A DNA stretch of 64,000 nt from Isoetes taiwanensis (taxonomy: Eukaryota > Streptophyta > Lycopodiopsida > Isoetales > Isoetaceae). The translations under genes and the position numbers were made by a program. The notes beneath the pieces were generated by a model. It was not told the DNA's origin and ran no database searches. It saw nothing but the letters and a program-made list of their open reading frames with translations. Where the stretch lies: NCBI GenBank assembly GCA_021234155.1, contig JAJEKV010000075.1, positions 5,374,805 to 5,438,804 of the forward strand, read 5' to 3'. Below, in pieces: positions 24,301 to 36,498 of this stretch (positions are counted from its first letter, which is position 1; every line of letters starts with the position of its first letter).

Positions 24301-26965
24301 GAGCGACAAAACAGTCTTGCAGTGCGGTTTCTACAAAGGCGGAGGCATCGGGGCCCAGCGGTTTGACAAAGTTCTCGGGGCCGATCACGGAATCTTTTGG
24401 ACCTTCGAAGAGGGGCCTGAGCGGAGGATCCAGCGGTCCGGATAGGGAACCGGGCTCGGGAGGGTGGTCATTAAGCGTCGCGGCCAGGGGAGGCGGCCCG
24501 AGGAAAGAGGCGCCTCGGGGAACTTTTGGATCCCAGCCTCACGGGGGTCGGACTCTCCCCTCTTGTGAGGGATCCACTGCAAGGTCTGGCCTCGTTTGAC
24601 TTGGGGAAGGGTGCGGCTTCGGTTGCCCAGCGGGCTGCCCGGCCGTTCTAATGCTAACCCTTTGACCTAGACCTTCTCAGAAAATTCGAAAAATTGGGCC
24701 GTGTCTTTGGAGATGAATTAGGGATCGGTGGCAAAAACGAATTTATTTTCGTGCAATGCATTAATTCGAAATTCTGAATGTCTTGCCCTTTGCAAAAAGC
24801 CCCGACTTCTACTTGCCACGGGAGGAGGAAAGGCCCAAACTCCGCTCCGTCGGTTCCCCTTGCTCACGTATTCTCGGCTCTGCGCTTCGGCCGAGGTCCC
24901 AAGTGCAGCGGACCGGGGACTTCGGCCCCAAAGCGTAAACCCTTCTAGAGCACGGCACCCCCACGGGGTTTACGTTTGAGGAGGCCCTCTCCTTGTCGGT
25001 CGGGCGGGACCTTGCGCCCGTGTCTTGAAGTGGGGTTGGGGTGTTGGCCTTGAGGCCGGACCCTAAAATCCCCTCGGGGCTGCTTGCCCCAAATTTCCTC
25101 TCCCCAAGGCCACGAGGGGCCGGGCGGGCGACCTCCCCTCTGGGAATCGCGATCGACTCGCCAATGGACTCGAGCGTCGACATTGCCACAGGGACCAAGT
25201 TCGTGGCAGAAGACCACCCGAACTCAAGAAGCGCCAAAGTAGCTCACTTCCATCACACTCGTAGTCAATTGGCCTAGGATGTGCATGCGGGATCTTGTCG
25301 TGGAGGCGTGAGTGTTTCCTTCTTCGCCAAAACCGGCCGTGTAACTTGCTCCCCTAGGGTAATTTAGCCATTCGGACGATTTGGCGGGGTCTATTTGCCA
25401 TTCAGGAGCATCCGGTGCCGAGCGACAAAGCAGTCGCGGTTTCTACAAAGGTAGACATCGGGGGCCATTGGTTTGACAAGTTCTCGGACCCGATCTGGAA
25501 TCTTTTGGACCTTCGAAGAGGGGCCCCTGAGCGGAGGATCAGCGGTCGGATAGGGGCAGGGCTCGGAGGGTGGTCATTAGCGTGCGGCCGGGGGGAAGAA
25601 AGGCTGCCTCGGGAACTTTTGGATCCCGCCTCACGGGGGTCAGGACTCTCCCCTCTTGTGAGGGATCCCGCAAGAATCGGCCTCGTTTGACTTGGGGAAA
25701 GGGTGCCGGCTCGGTTGCCCCTGCAGCGGGCTGCCCCGCCCGTTCTATGCTAACCCTTTGACCTAGACCTTCTCGAAAATTCGAAAATTGGTAGTGTCTT
25801 TGGAGATGAATTAGGGATCGGTGGCAAAAACCGAATTTATTTTCGTGCAATGCATTAGTGCGAATTCTGAATGTCTTGCCAGCGCAAAAGCCCCGACTTC
25901 TACTTGCCACATCCGGGGAGGAGGAAAGGCCCAAACTCGCTCCGTCGGTTCCCCTTGCTCCGTATTCACCGAGCTGCTGCTTCTTCGGCCAGGTCCCAAG
26001 TGCAGCGGACCCGGGACTCGGCCCCAAAGCGTAAACCCTTCTAGAGCACGGCAGCCCACGGGGTTTCGTTTTGGAGGCCCTCTCCTTGTCCCGGTCGGCG
26101 GGACCTTTAGCCGTGTCTTGAAGTGGAGTTGGGGTGTTGGCCGAGGCGGACCCTAAAATCCCTCTCGGGGCTGCTTGCCCAAATTTCCTCTCCCCAAGGC
26201 CACAGGGGCCGACCGAGGCGACCTCCCCTCTCGGAATCGCGATCGACTCTGCCAATGGACTCAGAACGTCGACATTGCCACAGGGACCAAGTTCCGTGGC
26301 GGAAGACCACCCGAACTCAAGCCAAAGTAGCTCACTTCCATCACACTTTCGTAGTCAATTGGCCTAGGATGTGCATGCGGGGATCTTGTCGTGGGGGCGT
26401 GAGTGTTTCCTTCTTTTCGCAAAACCGGCCAGGTGTAACTTGCTCCCTAGGGTAATTTAGCCATTCGGGCGATTTGGGGGTCTATTTGCCATTCGGAGCA
26501 TCCCGGTGCGAGCGACAAAAGCGATGCGGTTTCTACAAGGCCGACATCGGGGGCCGTGATTTTGACAAGTTCTCGGGACCCGATCTGGAATCTTTTGGAC
26601 CTTCGAAGAGGGGCCACGCGGAGGATCCAGCGGTCGGATAGGGGGGCAGGGCTCAGGGAGGTGGTCATTAGCGTCACGACCCAGAAGCTGGCTGCCAGGG
26701 AAGGCTGCCCGGGAACTTTTTGGATCCCGCCTCACGGGGTGGGACTCCCCTCTTGTGAGGGATCCTGCCAAGGTTGCCTTCGTTTGACTTGGGGAAAGTG
26801 CGGCTTTCGGTTTGTATGCGGGCTTTGACCCCGTTCCTTCTCAACCCCTTTGACCTAAAGACCTTCTCCGAAAATTCCGAAAATTGGGCGTGTCTTTGGA
26901 GATGAATTAGGGATCGGTGGCAAAAACTAAATTTATTTTTACCGTGCAATGCATTAGATAAAATT

Positions 26966-27454
26966 CTGAATGTAATGAAACAAATCTAAGTTGCTAATAA
27001 TATTAACTTCTAAAAAACTTGACCGCCGGGAAACCAAAAAGGCCCAAATGAAAGCTCGTCGGTTCCCTTGAATAGGTATTTGACGAAGCTGGTCTAAAAT
27101 CCCTCGGCTGTCCCAAATTAATTCCCCAAGGCCCCATGGCGGCCCCAAATTCGTAAACCCTTCTGGAGGCACGAAATTGCAGCCCACGGGGTTCGACGTT
27201 TGAGGATGCAGAGCCCTCTCCTTGAATCCGGTTAGGTCGGGATAGTCAATTGGCTAGGATGTAATCTTGTCTTGAAGTGGATATTGGGTTGTATGTGATC
27301 ATGCACGAGAATATGGCAAAATCAAAACTTCCTTCGGGAGGCTTTGCATGCCCCAAATTTCCTCTCCCCGTATTCTCAGGTAGAGGGGCGGGCGAGGCAA
27401 CCTCCCTCTAGAATCCATATGAGCACGCCAATGGACTCGGAGCGTTCGATTGAA
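26966..27454. other. Mosaic boundary, satellite interleaved with downstream repeat
   Basis: Short words from the satellite (GGCCCAAA, CGTCGGTTCCC, GTAAACCCTTCT, CCCACGGGGTT, GTCTTGAAGTGG, GCCAATGGACTCGGAGCG) alternate with words from the downstream sequence at 27607-28080 (AATGAAACAAATC, CAAATGAAAGC, GAATAGGTAT, TTGTATGTGATCATGC, GAGAATATGGCAAAATC). Both sets appear in the correct order of their sources. No simple rearrangement makes such character-level mixing; a consensus error from two superimposed alignments is the likely cause. Confidence 0.75.
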
Positions 27455-28079
27455 GTGATTGGCAAGCGGGGATTTAGTATGAAAGTATGCAAGTGAAGCT
27501 CAATGGTGCACAAATCGAGACGGTTTATTAAAAAGTGGATAGATAAACAAGGATGGAGAGAAATCTAAGTGGATACATAAACAAGAATAGATAAAATACA
27601 TAAGTAATGAAACAAATCTAAGTTGCTAATAATATTAACTTAAAAAAGGACCGATAAACAAGGATCGATATAAACCAAAAGTCGTCAAACCAAAAGTCAA
27701 ATGAAAGCATAGGGGCTCTAGAATAGGTATAGCTTAAGCTGTCCAAATCAGTCTTGACAACAAATTAATGGAAGTGGCGGTCACATTCATATGGACTCAT
27801 TATGGAGTGTCTGAAATTGAATATCTCGAACTTCGAAATTCAAGGTGAGGCGTCGTTGAACCACGGAAGGCTGTGTCCAAAACCCTTAGCGGTAATCTAT
27901 GAAGAGGAACGCAACCATATATGAAGTTGTATGTGATCATGCGAGAGAATATGGCAAATCAAAACCTCTTCTTCTTGACTTTGCATGGGTAGGTTGGGCA
28001 TGCCTTGTGTAGATTGTATCTTGAGGAAGAGCAACACGGTGAGCCATATGTTTACCTTTTTCTGATCATGGTGAAGAAA
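27455..28079. repeat. 0.6-kb direct repeat, copy 1
   Basis: Starts GTGATTGGCAAGC and contains GTATGAAAGTATGC, AATGAAACAAATCTAAG and TAGCTTAAGCTGTCC. The second copy starts 625 bp downstream. No coding capacity is recognised. Confidence 0.8.
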
Positions 28080-28553
28080 GTGATTGGCAAGCTTGATTTA
28101 GTATGAAAGTATGCAAGTGAAGCTCAATGGTGCACAAGTGCGGTTTATTAAAGTGGATAGATAAACAAGGATGGAGAGAAATCTAAGTGGATAGATAAAG
28201 AAGGATAGATAAAATACATAAGTAATGAAACAAATCTAAGTTGCTAATAATATTAACTTAAAAAAAAGGACACGTTCGTTTGGAACGAAACATCGTTATA
28301 AGCGTCGTTCAACGAAAATTCTGGCGTTAAAAAAAAGATTGCTAATAATAATAGCAATTAAAAAAAAGACACGTCGTTATAAACCAAAAGCGTCGTCAAA
28401 TGAAAGCATAGGGCGGGCTCTAGAATAGGTATAGCTTAAGCTGTCCAAATCAGTCGCGACAACAAATTAATTGCCGTGGCGGTCACATTCGATATGGACT
28501 CATTATGGAGTGTACGAAATTGAATATCTCGAACTTCGAAATTCAAGGTGAGT
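28080..28553. repeat. 0.6-kb direct repeat, copy 2, with palindrome insert
   Basis: Matches 27455-27848 in two blocks (28080-28260 and 28381-28553). Between them are about 100 extra bases rich in the element's palindrome words (CGTCGTTCAACG, CGTTATAAGCG). The insert links this repeat to the CACTA motif family. Confidence 0.75.
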
Positions 28554-28984
28554 AGGATATGTTATATTAAAGGTGAAGGGTCTATCTTGTGCCACCACAA
28601 TATAGATAAAAAACATAAGTAATAAAACAAATAGATCTAAGTTGGTAACTTAATAAAAAAAAAAGACCGTCGGTATACACATTGGCGTCATTCCATAAAT
28701 CTGGCCCACCTCTTTTCTCTGCTTTGTTTATGCGGTCGAATATTGCAACTCAGATCCATCGGTGAAAATTTGTTTTTAATCATCTAAGTTCGTCGAAAGA
28801 TAAAAATTTGAGTTTGATTTCTACATTTTCTATCACAAAAAATGTCGGAGGTGGAGAGGCAAACCGGACTTTCAACATCTGTTCAAGCGACTTCACGAGT
28901 TAGATTCTTGCATAAATGATGACCCTCCAGCGGGTAACAATCCTTCTTTGTATAATAATTATAATTATAATAATAACTTATAAT
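28554..28984. other. Spacer without recognised gene
   Basis: AT-rich DNA. An ATG at about 28841 opens MSEVERQTGLSTSVQATSR and stops after some 25 codons. A TAATAATTATAATTATAA tract follows near 28950-28985. Nothing else is recognisable. Confidence 0.4.
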
Positions 28985-29110
28985 TATAACTTAATAAAAA
29001 AAGGCCGCGTCGTTTAACACAAAAGCGTCGTTATAGGCGTCGGTTTAGCGACTATGACGGGCGTCGTTAAGCGACCTCCACGACGTCGTTCAACGACGTC
29101 TGTAACTTTT
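28985..29110. repeat. Internal palindrome array
   Basis: Includes a perfect core GACGTCGTTCAACGACGTC at about 29079-29097 plus degenerate copies (GCGTCGTTATAGGCGTC, GCGTCGTTAAGCGAC). GC-rich leader-like sequence and a T/C-rich region follow. It is of the same family as the arrays at both ends of the element. Confidence 0.65.
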
Positions 29111-29564
29111 ATCGAGAAAAGCGAGAGCGGCTTTTCCGCCGCCTAGTTTTTGGTTCTAAGCGGTGGAGGGGCGTTTTTCGTGGCGATTTTTGGCGCGGAT
29201 CATCCTTGCGGTCCTTTCAAGCTTCAAGCAAGCATCCAAAGGTATTTCAATGGATCAATCAACTCTATTTTTTGAATTAGGCTTGTTGTTTGATAGATTT
29301 AGGGCTTCTTGTTTTTTTCTTGTTTGTTTTCAATCCATCCCATTTCTATCCTCCTCTTCTTTCTTCCATCCTTGTTTTTCTTCAATCCATTTCGCCTCTT
29401 ATTGGTATGAATCGAATCCTCCTCCTTCTTCTTCCAATCATCTTCCAATCATTGGTTTCTTCCTTCTAATCTTAGTTCTTCCAATCTTCTATTCATTTTC
29501 TTCTTCTTCTTCACTTTTTCATTCTATTCAATCTTTCTTTCATTCTTTTCTTCAATCTTCTTCT

Positions 29565-29572
<8 letters not shown>

Positions 29573-29596
<24 letters not shown>

Positions 29597-29674
29597 TTCT
29601 TCTTCTTCTTCTTCTTCTTCTTCTTCTTCTTCTTCTTCTTCTTCTTCTTCTTCTTCTTCTTCTTCTTCTTCTTC
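29573..29674. repeat. (CTT)n microsatellite, about 34 units
   Basis: A pure CTT/TTC run. In one frame it encodes a run of serines within an open frame at 29163-29873. That open frame is best explained by the repeat itself and is not annotated as a gene. Confidence 0.95.
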
Positions 29675-29689
29675 ATCTTCACTTCACCA

Positions 29690-32597
29690 GATTACTAGTG
29701 ATTATAGTAAAAATATTTTACTAAAGCTGTATTCATTCAAGGTAAAGACTACACAACACATATCCATCCTGGCGTTACCGGGCCACAAGGAAGGCATAAT
29801 ACCTAATAAAACATGTATAAAAAGTGGTGAAATAGTAAAGACAAGTAGTAAAATAGCAAAAGCATTATTTTAGTAGATCCAGTAACTTACATATGTATAT
29901 GATTACCATGAAACTTGAAAGTATACACATTATAATATTACTATAAATTATTCCCATGTTTCAAGTAAAAAGTAGAAGTACAAAGTAGATGCGACTTTGG
30001 TTCCGCTTCCAATAATTCCATCTCCCGTTCGGATCAACCCTAACAAACAAATAAGAGACAATTGGAGGAGAGAACCGTTACTGCGACCAATCATGCAAGC
30101 GTTAGCGTAATCCTTTTAGCGATGCAAGGGCCAAAAGGTACATTGGGTCTCTCGGTTTATCAGCGATCACCAATTGTATCCTTTTGCTACAGGGGTGACA
30201 TAAACAGAAAAGAATTATGGAACCATAAAGTTTAGGCTTCCCAAATTGTTCGCAATATATAATTTCAGATTTAAATCCATATACATTCTTCCCAATCATA
30301 TTATTTTCTATTATGCCAGAAGTAATATAAACTTTACAACATGTCAAACTTTCCAAATGTATATTAATAGTTCTGAAAAAAATCTTAATTCATGCGTGTG
30401 TCCATATTATTATTTGTAAGTCAAAAATATAGATTAAAAAATAGAATATAGACCAATCTTTATGACGTATAGATCATTAGAAACAATTAGAGCCATGTAG
30501 ATCATAAATTTCAGCATCTGTAGATCATAAAATTCAGCTACATTTCATTTAACTTAATTCTTAAGAGCATATCTATCTATCTTTACAGCATAGCACATAC
30601 AAACTGTGGTAGATGTTCCACTAATAATTCGCATACCCTCATGCTATAAAATATAACTCGAGGCTTCAACTCTTTTGGGAAGCAATAACTTAGACATATT
30701 AGCGCATAAATACTTTTTCGTATGAACTTATTAGGTAGCTATGGCTATCAATCCGGCATAACTAACTCAAGTAGAAACTCATTATGTTAGGAATTAAAGT
30801 CACCTCAGAAGTGCTAGTAATCTGAATTTCCATACGTATCCATGACCAATATGCATTTCAAATGAAATTATATCTGACCTTATTTTCGCACTCCATAATG
30901 TAGTAGATTGCATTCGCTCAATCCATGTTGTGGCGTTAATTGCTAGAGGCATCACATACTGATCTTCGCCATCATGCCAACTATTTATTTGGCCTACCAC
31001 TGTATTTGTCCAAGGCATTATAGCCAACATGCTCCACCATAGCTAAAAAGCTTTGCCATATTTGCAATCGTGCTAGAAAAACAAGGAAACACTGTCAAGC
31101 AAATAAGAACCATCTGTTTCCTGCAGAACGGTATGTTCCAATACTCGGGCTTCCATTTTTCGGAGACAAGCCTGTCATATACAAGCTGACACAGAAGCAA
31201 ATATTGGATATAACAAGTGGATATAGCACCGGCATCCACAGACTAGGAGCCTTTCCTAAGACTAGAGATTTATCCAGAGATAAAGAAAAAGAAAAGCTTT
31301 GTATGACATCTATCGCAAAATCATTACCTTGTAATTCGATTATTTTGCAGAGGCCACAAACACCGAGCTAATGGCATAAAACTAACTCCGGTTTCCAAGG
31401 TGCGGATCCGGTATATATCTGCTATTTGAAGCCATGTATAGACCACATTATAGATCACAATTATAGCTATGTGAAGCTATTTCAAAATGCAGCGAAATAT
31501 ATAGGTGCCATATTTTGCAAGAGGCCCTCCATGTAATATTATGACATAGCTAGATCATTCGGCAAACAAATCAGAAGCGACCCTATTTTCCTGCCGCACC
31601 ATTCAACTCTATGATATGGTCGTGATGGACTCAATTATAGCGGATGAAGACAGAAAGATAAAGCCCTCTTTTTATGGGCTTTCGTGAGGAACTCTAGAAG
31701 ATCTGCATGAGATCAAGATTGCAAGCAAAGCACACGTATCTTGCCGTAAATCCAAAAGGGATTTAGCCCTATTTACTTTTAGCCATAGCTATTCTGAGCC
31801 AAGCCCCAAATGCATATATTTCCAAATGTACCATCGTTCATAAAACACTTAAAGAAATTTCCATAGGAAAAATATCTTGGGGAAAATCGGTCATGCTTTT
31901 AGCATTTGAGACTAAAAATAATAAAAATAATGTTGACAAAGCCTCCAAAAAGATATATTCTGAAATGTCCTTGTAACTCTCATTTTTTTTTATTCAAAGA
32001 TAAAGGCCAAAGAAGCAAATCGGATGTATAAACCTTGCCATTGAATGCCCACGTACAAGGCATATTAAAGCTTGATATTTTATGTACTTTTAAAGATATC
32101 CTAGCTTTAGGCAAAAAAAAAAGAGCATACCTTCTAGCTTTAGGCAAAAAGAACATACCTTTTAGTTGTCATGCAAAGCACATGTGCATGTACCATCACG
32201 TGTCATGCTTGCATGTAAGAAAAAAATGCATCCATAAGCTTTTATATGGAAAAGGCCTATTAATCCATGTGTCATAAAATAGTATAAACAACCAATGGAA
32301 ATTCCTTGTGTAAACAATCTTTAAATATGCTATTGTATTCCAACAAGACAATATTATCTACTTCTTCTTCTTAAGCAAAAATATTGAAGAGAAATTGGAT
32401 CCCAAAAGCCTTCTAGCTTAAACAATAAAATTTCCACACTTCCAAATCCTTAAAGGTCATCAAAACTCTTACATAATTTTTTGATATCAAAATCCTTAAA
32501 CCCTTCGACAATTCATTGATCATTGAGTCCACCAAGTAGGCTACTAAAGAGGAAAAGAAGAATATCTTCTTCTTCTTCTTCTTCTTCTTCTTCTTCT
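29690..32597. repeat. 3.43-kb tandem duplication, copy 1
   Basis: From TTACTAGTGATTATAGTAAAA at about 29690 to the CTT run ending at 32597. The same sequence recurs at 33115-36069, offset by about 3430 bp. Identity is very high; the differences are small and concentrated at CAG, CTG and CG sites. Both copies are entered through, and end in, CTT repeats, suggesting exchange between microsatellites. The CTT run at its end has 11 units (32565-32597). Confidence 0.93.
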
Positions 32598-33114
32598 CCC
32601 ACATCCCTCCCTCAGGATGCAGGACACCTCTTTTTATAAGGAAAGCAGGACCCCCCATAAAAAGAGGGGTCCCACTTCCTTACACCAGAAGACACTAGAT
32701 TCATGGAATCTTTAATTCAGCATCAATTTATTGTATTTTTTGTAGTATAAGGTGCAGTGGACCAAATACCATATCCGCTGTAGCAGATATTTCGAGAACT
32801 AGCACAAAGGACTAGTTCAAGACCTGAAATATAATCAGGATTTTATATTTGTGAGATACATAGGGCGCAGTGGGCCTTAAGTACCATGAACAGCATTTTA
32901 TAGTATTTACCATAGCATTTGCCATCAACACCTGAATATTTATCAAAAAATAATGTACAAGCTAACCTGGTTTGTATAATAGGTCCGCTTGCCAAGATAC
33001 CTCCATCCAGATGTCAAATAGTAGAGATCTGAATTTTAAATAGGTAGAGCCAACCAATTGTGCTTGCCAGATATCTCCAGCAAATGGAAGTCACGATTTC
33101 TTCTTCGACACATC
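32598..33114. other. Linker between the two 3.43-kb copies
   Basis: About 0.5 kb without recognised genes. It includes two roughly similar stretches 'GTATAAGGTGCAGTGG' and 'ATAGGGCGCAGTGG' near 32743 and 32861. It ends with TTTCTTCTTCGACACATCTTCACCAG, a degenerate version of the sequence that precedes copy 1. Confidence 0.5.
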
Positions 33115-36069
33115 TTCACCAGGATTACTAACAGATTATAGTAAAAATATTTTACTAAACTGTATTCATTCAAGGTAAAGACTACACAACACATATCCAT
33201 CCTGGCGTTACCCAGGCCACAAGGAAGGCATAATACCTAATAAAACATGTATAAAAAGTGGTGAAATAGTAAAGACAAGTAGTAAAATAGCAAAGCATTA
33301 TTTTAGTAGATCTGTAACTTACATATGTATATGATTACCATGAAACTTGAAAGTATACACGTATAATATTACTATAAATTATTCCCATGTTTCAAGTAAA
33401 AAAGTAGAAGTACAAAGTAGATGCAGCTTTGGTTCCGCTTCCAATAATTCCATCTCCACGTTACAGTCAACCCTAACAGCAAATAAGAGACAATTGGAGG
33501 AGAGAACCCGTACCTGCAGCCAATCATGCAAACGTTAGCAGTAATCCCGGTAACGATGCAAGGGCCAAAAGGTACATTGGGTCTCTCAGTTTATCACTGA
33601 TCACCAATTGTATCCTTTTGCCCTGGGGTGACATAAACAAGAAAGAATTATGGAACCATAAAGTTTAGGCTTCCCAAATTGTTCGCAATATATAATTTCA
33701 GATTTAAATCCATATACATTCTTCCCAATCATATTATTTTCTATTATGCCAGAAGTAATATAAACTTTACAACATGTCAAACTTTCCAAATGTATATTAA
33801 TAGTTCTGAAAAAAATCTTAATTCATGCGTGTGTCCATATTATTATTTGTAAGTCAAAAATATAGATTAAAAAATAGAATATAGACCAATCTTTATGACG
33901 TATAGATCATTAGAAACAATTAGAGCCATGTAGATCATAAATTTCAGCATCTGTAGATCATAAAATTCAGCTACATTTCATTTAACTTAATTCTTAAGAG
34001 CATATCTATCTATCTTTACAGCATAGCACATACAAACTGTGGTAGATGTTCCACTAATAATTGCAGATACCCTCATGCTATATAAAATATAACTCGAGGC
34101 TTCAACTCTTTTGGGAAGCAATAACTTAGACATATTAGCGATAAATACTTTTTCATTATGAACTTATTAGGTAGCTATGGCTATCAATCCCGCATAACTA
34201 ACTCAAGTAGAAACTCATTATGTTAGGAATTAAAGTCACCAGAAGTGCTAGTAATCTGAATTTCCATACGTATCCATGACCAATATGCATTTCAAATGAA
34301 ATTATATCTGACCTTATTTTCGCACTCCATAATGTAGTAGATTGCATTCGCTCAATCCATGTTGTGGCGTTAATTGCTAGAGGCATCACATACTGATCTT
34401 CGCCATCATGCCAACTATTTATTTGGCCTACCACTGTATTTGTCCAAGGCATTATAGCCAACATGCTCCACCATAGCTAAAAAGCTTTGCCATATTTGCA
34501 ATCGTGCTAGAAAAACAAGGAAACACTGTCAAGCAAATAAGAACCATCTGTTTCCTGCAGAACGGTATGTTCCAATACTCGGGCTTCCATTTTTCGGAGA
34601 CAAGCCTGTCATATACAAGCTGACACAGAAGCAAATATTGGATATAACAAGTGGATATAGCACCGGCATCCACAGACTAGGAGCCTTTCCTAAGACTAGA
34701 GATTTATCCAGAGATAAAGAAAAAGAAAAGCTTTGTATGACATCTATCTGCAAAATCGTACCTTGTAATTCTGATTATTTTGCAGAGGCCACAAACACCA
34801 GAGCTAATGGCATAAAACTAACTCCGGTTTCCAAGGTGCGGATCACAGTATATCTGCTATTTCGAAGCCATGTATAGACCACATTATAGATCACAGTATA
34901 GCTATGTGAAGCTATTTCAAAATGCAGAACGAAATATGTCAGTGCCATATTTTGCAAGAGGCCACTCCATGTAATATTATGACATAGCTAGATCATTCGG
35001 CAGCAAATCCGGCAGCCTATTTTCCTGCTGCACCATTCAACTCTATGATATGGTCGTGATGGACTCCCAGTATAGCAGATGAAGACAGAAGATAAAGCCC
35101 TCTTTTGTCTGCTCGTGAGGAACTCTAGAAGATGCCGCAGATCAAGATTGCAAGCAAAGCACCTGTATCTTGCCGTAAATCCAAAAGGGATTTAGCCCTA
35201 TTTACTTTGGCGCCATAGCTATTCTGAGCCAAGCCCCAAATGCATATATTTCCAAATGTACCATCGTTCATAAAACACTTAAAGAAATTTCCATAAGGAA
35301 AAATATCTTGGGGAAAATCGGTCATGCTTTTAGCATTTGAGACTAAAAATAATAAAAATAATGTTGACAAAGCCTCCAAAAAGATATATTCTGAAATGTC
35401 CTTGTAACTCTCATTTTTTTATTCAAAGATAAAGGCCAAAGAAGCAAATCGGATGTATAAACCTTGCCATTGAATGCCCACGTACAAGGCATATTAAAGC
35501 TTGATATTTTATGTACTTTTAAAGATATCCTAGCTTTAGGCAAAAAAGAGCATACCTTCTAGCTTTAGGCAAAAAAGAACATACCTTAGTTGTCATGCAA
35601 AGCACATGTGCATGTACCATCACGTGTCATGCTTGCATGTAAGAAAAAAATGCATCCATAAGCTTTTATATGGAAAAGGCCTATTAATCCATGTGTCATA
35701 AAATAGTATAAACAACCAATGGAAATTCCTTGTGTAAACAATCTTTAAATATGCTATTGTATTCCAACAAGACAATATTATCTACTTCTTCTTCTTAAGC
35801 AAAAATATTGAAGAGAAATTGGATCCCAAAAGCCTTCTAGCTTAAACAATAAAATTTCCACACTTCCAAATCCTTAAAGGTCATCAAAACTCTTACATAA
35901 TTTTTTGATATCAAAATCCTTAAACCCTTCGACAATTCATTGATCATTGAGTCCACCAAGTAGGCTACTAAAGAGGAAAAGAAGAATATCTTCTTCTTCT
36001 TCTTCTTCTTCTTCTTCTTCTTCTTCTTCTTCTTCTTCTTCTTCTTCTTCTTCTTCTTCTTCTTCTTCT
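33115..36069. repeat. 3.43-kb tandem duplication, copy 2
   Basis: Second copy, matching 29690-32597 throughout. Its terminal CTT run is about 80 bp (35990-36069) against 33 bp in copy 1, as expected for a microsatellite that changes faster than its surroundings. Sequence after the run is unrelated to that after copy 1. Confidence 0.93.
33601..35379 (-). other. Minus-strand open frames in the duplication, unrecognised
   Basis: Several short minus-strand frames are shared by both copies: MEALSTLFLLFLVSNAKS.. with a hydrophobic signal-like start (35379-35125), MDAGAISTCYIQYLLL.. (34673-34452; 31239-31018 in copy 1), MLAIMPWTNTVVGQINSW.. (34464-34198) and MESLTCCKVYITSGI.. (33789-33601; longer in copy 1, 30356-30102). 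Their order could reflect exons of one minus-strand gene captured by the element. No family is recognised, and preservation between such recent copies is not evidence of selection. Confidence 0.2.
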
Positions 36070-36090
36070 TTTTTTTTTCCATGGAAGAAG

Positions 36091-36168
36091 GACGTCGTTG
36101 AAAGACGAGGCCCATTCTTCCTCTATTTTTTATTACAAGAAGGGGACGTCGTTGAAAGACGAGGCCCC
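36091..36168. repeat. Two-copy palindromic motif GACGTCGTTGAAAGACGAGGCCC
   Basis: Two copies of a unit built on GACGTCGTTGAAAGACG, about 53 bp apart, directly downstream of the CTT run. The motif is a variant of the element's subterminal palindrome. It is the nearest such motif upstream of the second transposon gene. Confidence 0.65.
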
Positions 36169-36498
36169 TTCTTTTTATGTTCTTCCTTTTTTTTTTATTT
36201 TCATTTTTTACATGTCAATATATAGTTCTTTTTAATTAACAATGTAAATAGTTTTAATGTCAATGATCTTTTCAACGTGAATGGTCTTTTTGTTTTTTTT
36301 TTTTTTTATTTATTTATTTCTTTATTTATGTAAGTTTTCTAATTATTGAATGCCTTTATTTTTTTGCATGTACACTAATAACAAAATGCGTCGCTCTTGG
36401 AAATCGATTTTCGCGACTCAAGACATTCTAGGTAAGAATTTGAGTTTGAGTAGGAGAATAAAATTTTAATGTTTTATTTAGGTAAAAAAAAAAAAAAC

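Larger units (their letters stand above)
13755..26965. repeat. Tandem satellite array, about 1.11-kb monomer
   Basis: The anchor 'CTTTGACCTAGACC' recurs at about 13811, 15640, 16771, 17886, 18984, 20093, 21198, 22427, 23534, 24660, 25756 and 26848. Intervals are 1092-1131 bp, apart from 1829 at the truncated left edge and 1229 across the N gap. Each GC-rich monomer contains CGTAAACCCTTCTAGAGCAC, GTGTCTTGAAGTGGAGTTGG and GTCAATTGGCCTAGGATGTG. Copies differ by many one- to three-base indels at CG, CAG, CTG and CCG sites. No reading frame is kept from copy to copy, so it is not coding as written. It lies within the CACTA element; amplified internal satellites are known from some CACTA elements. 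The sequence family is unknown to me. Confidence 0.93.

Noticed and set aside
13755-26965. Satellite as ribosomal DNA spacer
   Set aside because: No rRNA sequence or recognisable spacer promoter adjoins the array, and it lies inside a transposon. Period and GC content alone are not enough.
13755-26965. Satellite as centromeric repeat
   Set aside because: The monomer is far longer than typical plant centromere units and no centromeric retrotransposon is present. It cannot be excluded without FISH or CENH3 data.
29163-29873. 236-codon open frame with a long serine run
   Set aside because: The length is due to a (CTT)n microsatellite, which cannot produce a stop in that frame. The rest has no family signature.
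35837-36225. Poly-lysine and poly-serine frames on opposite strands
   Set aside because: Both are translations of the 80-bp CTT run; neither is a gene.
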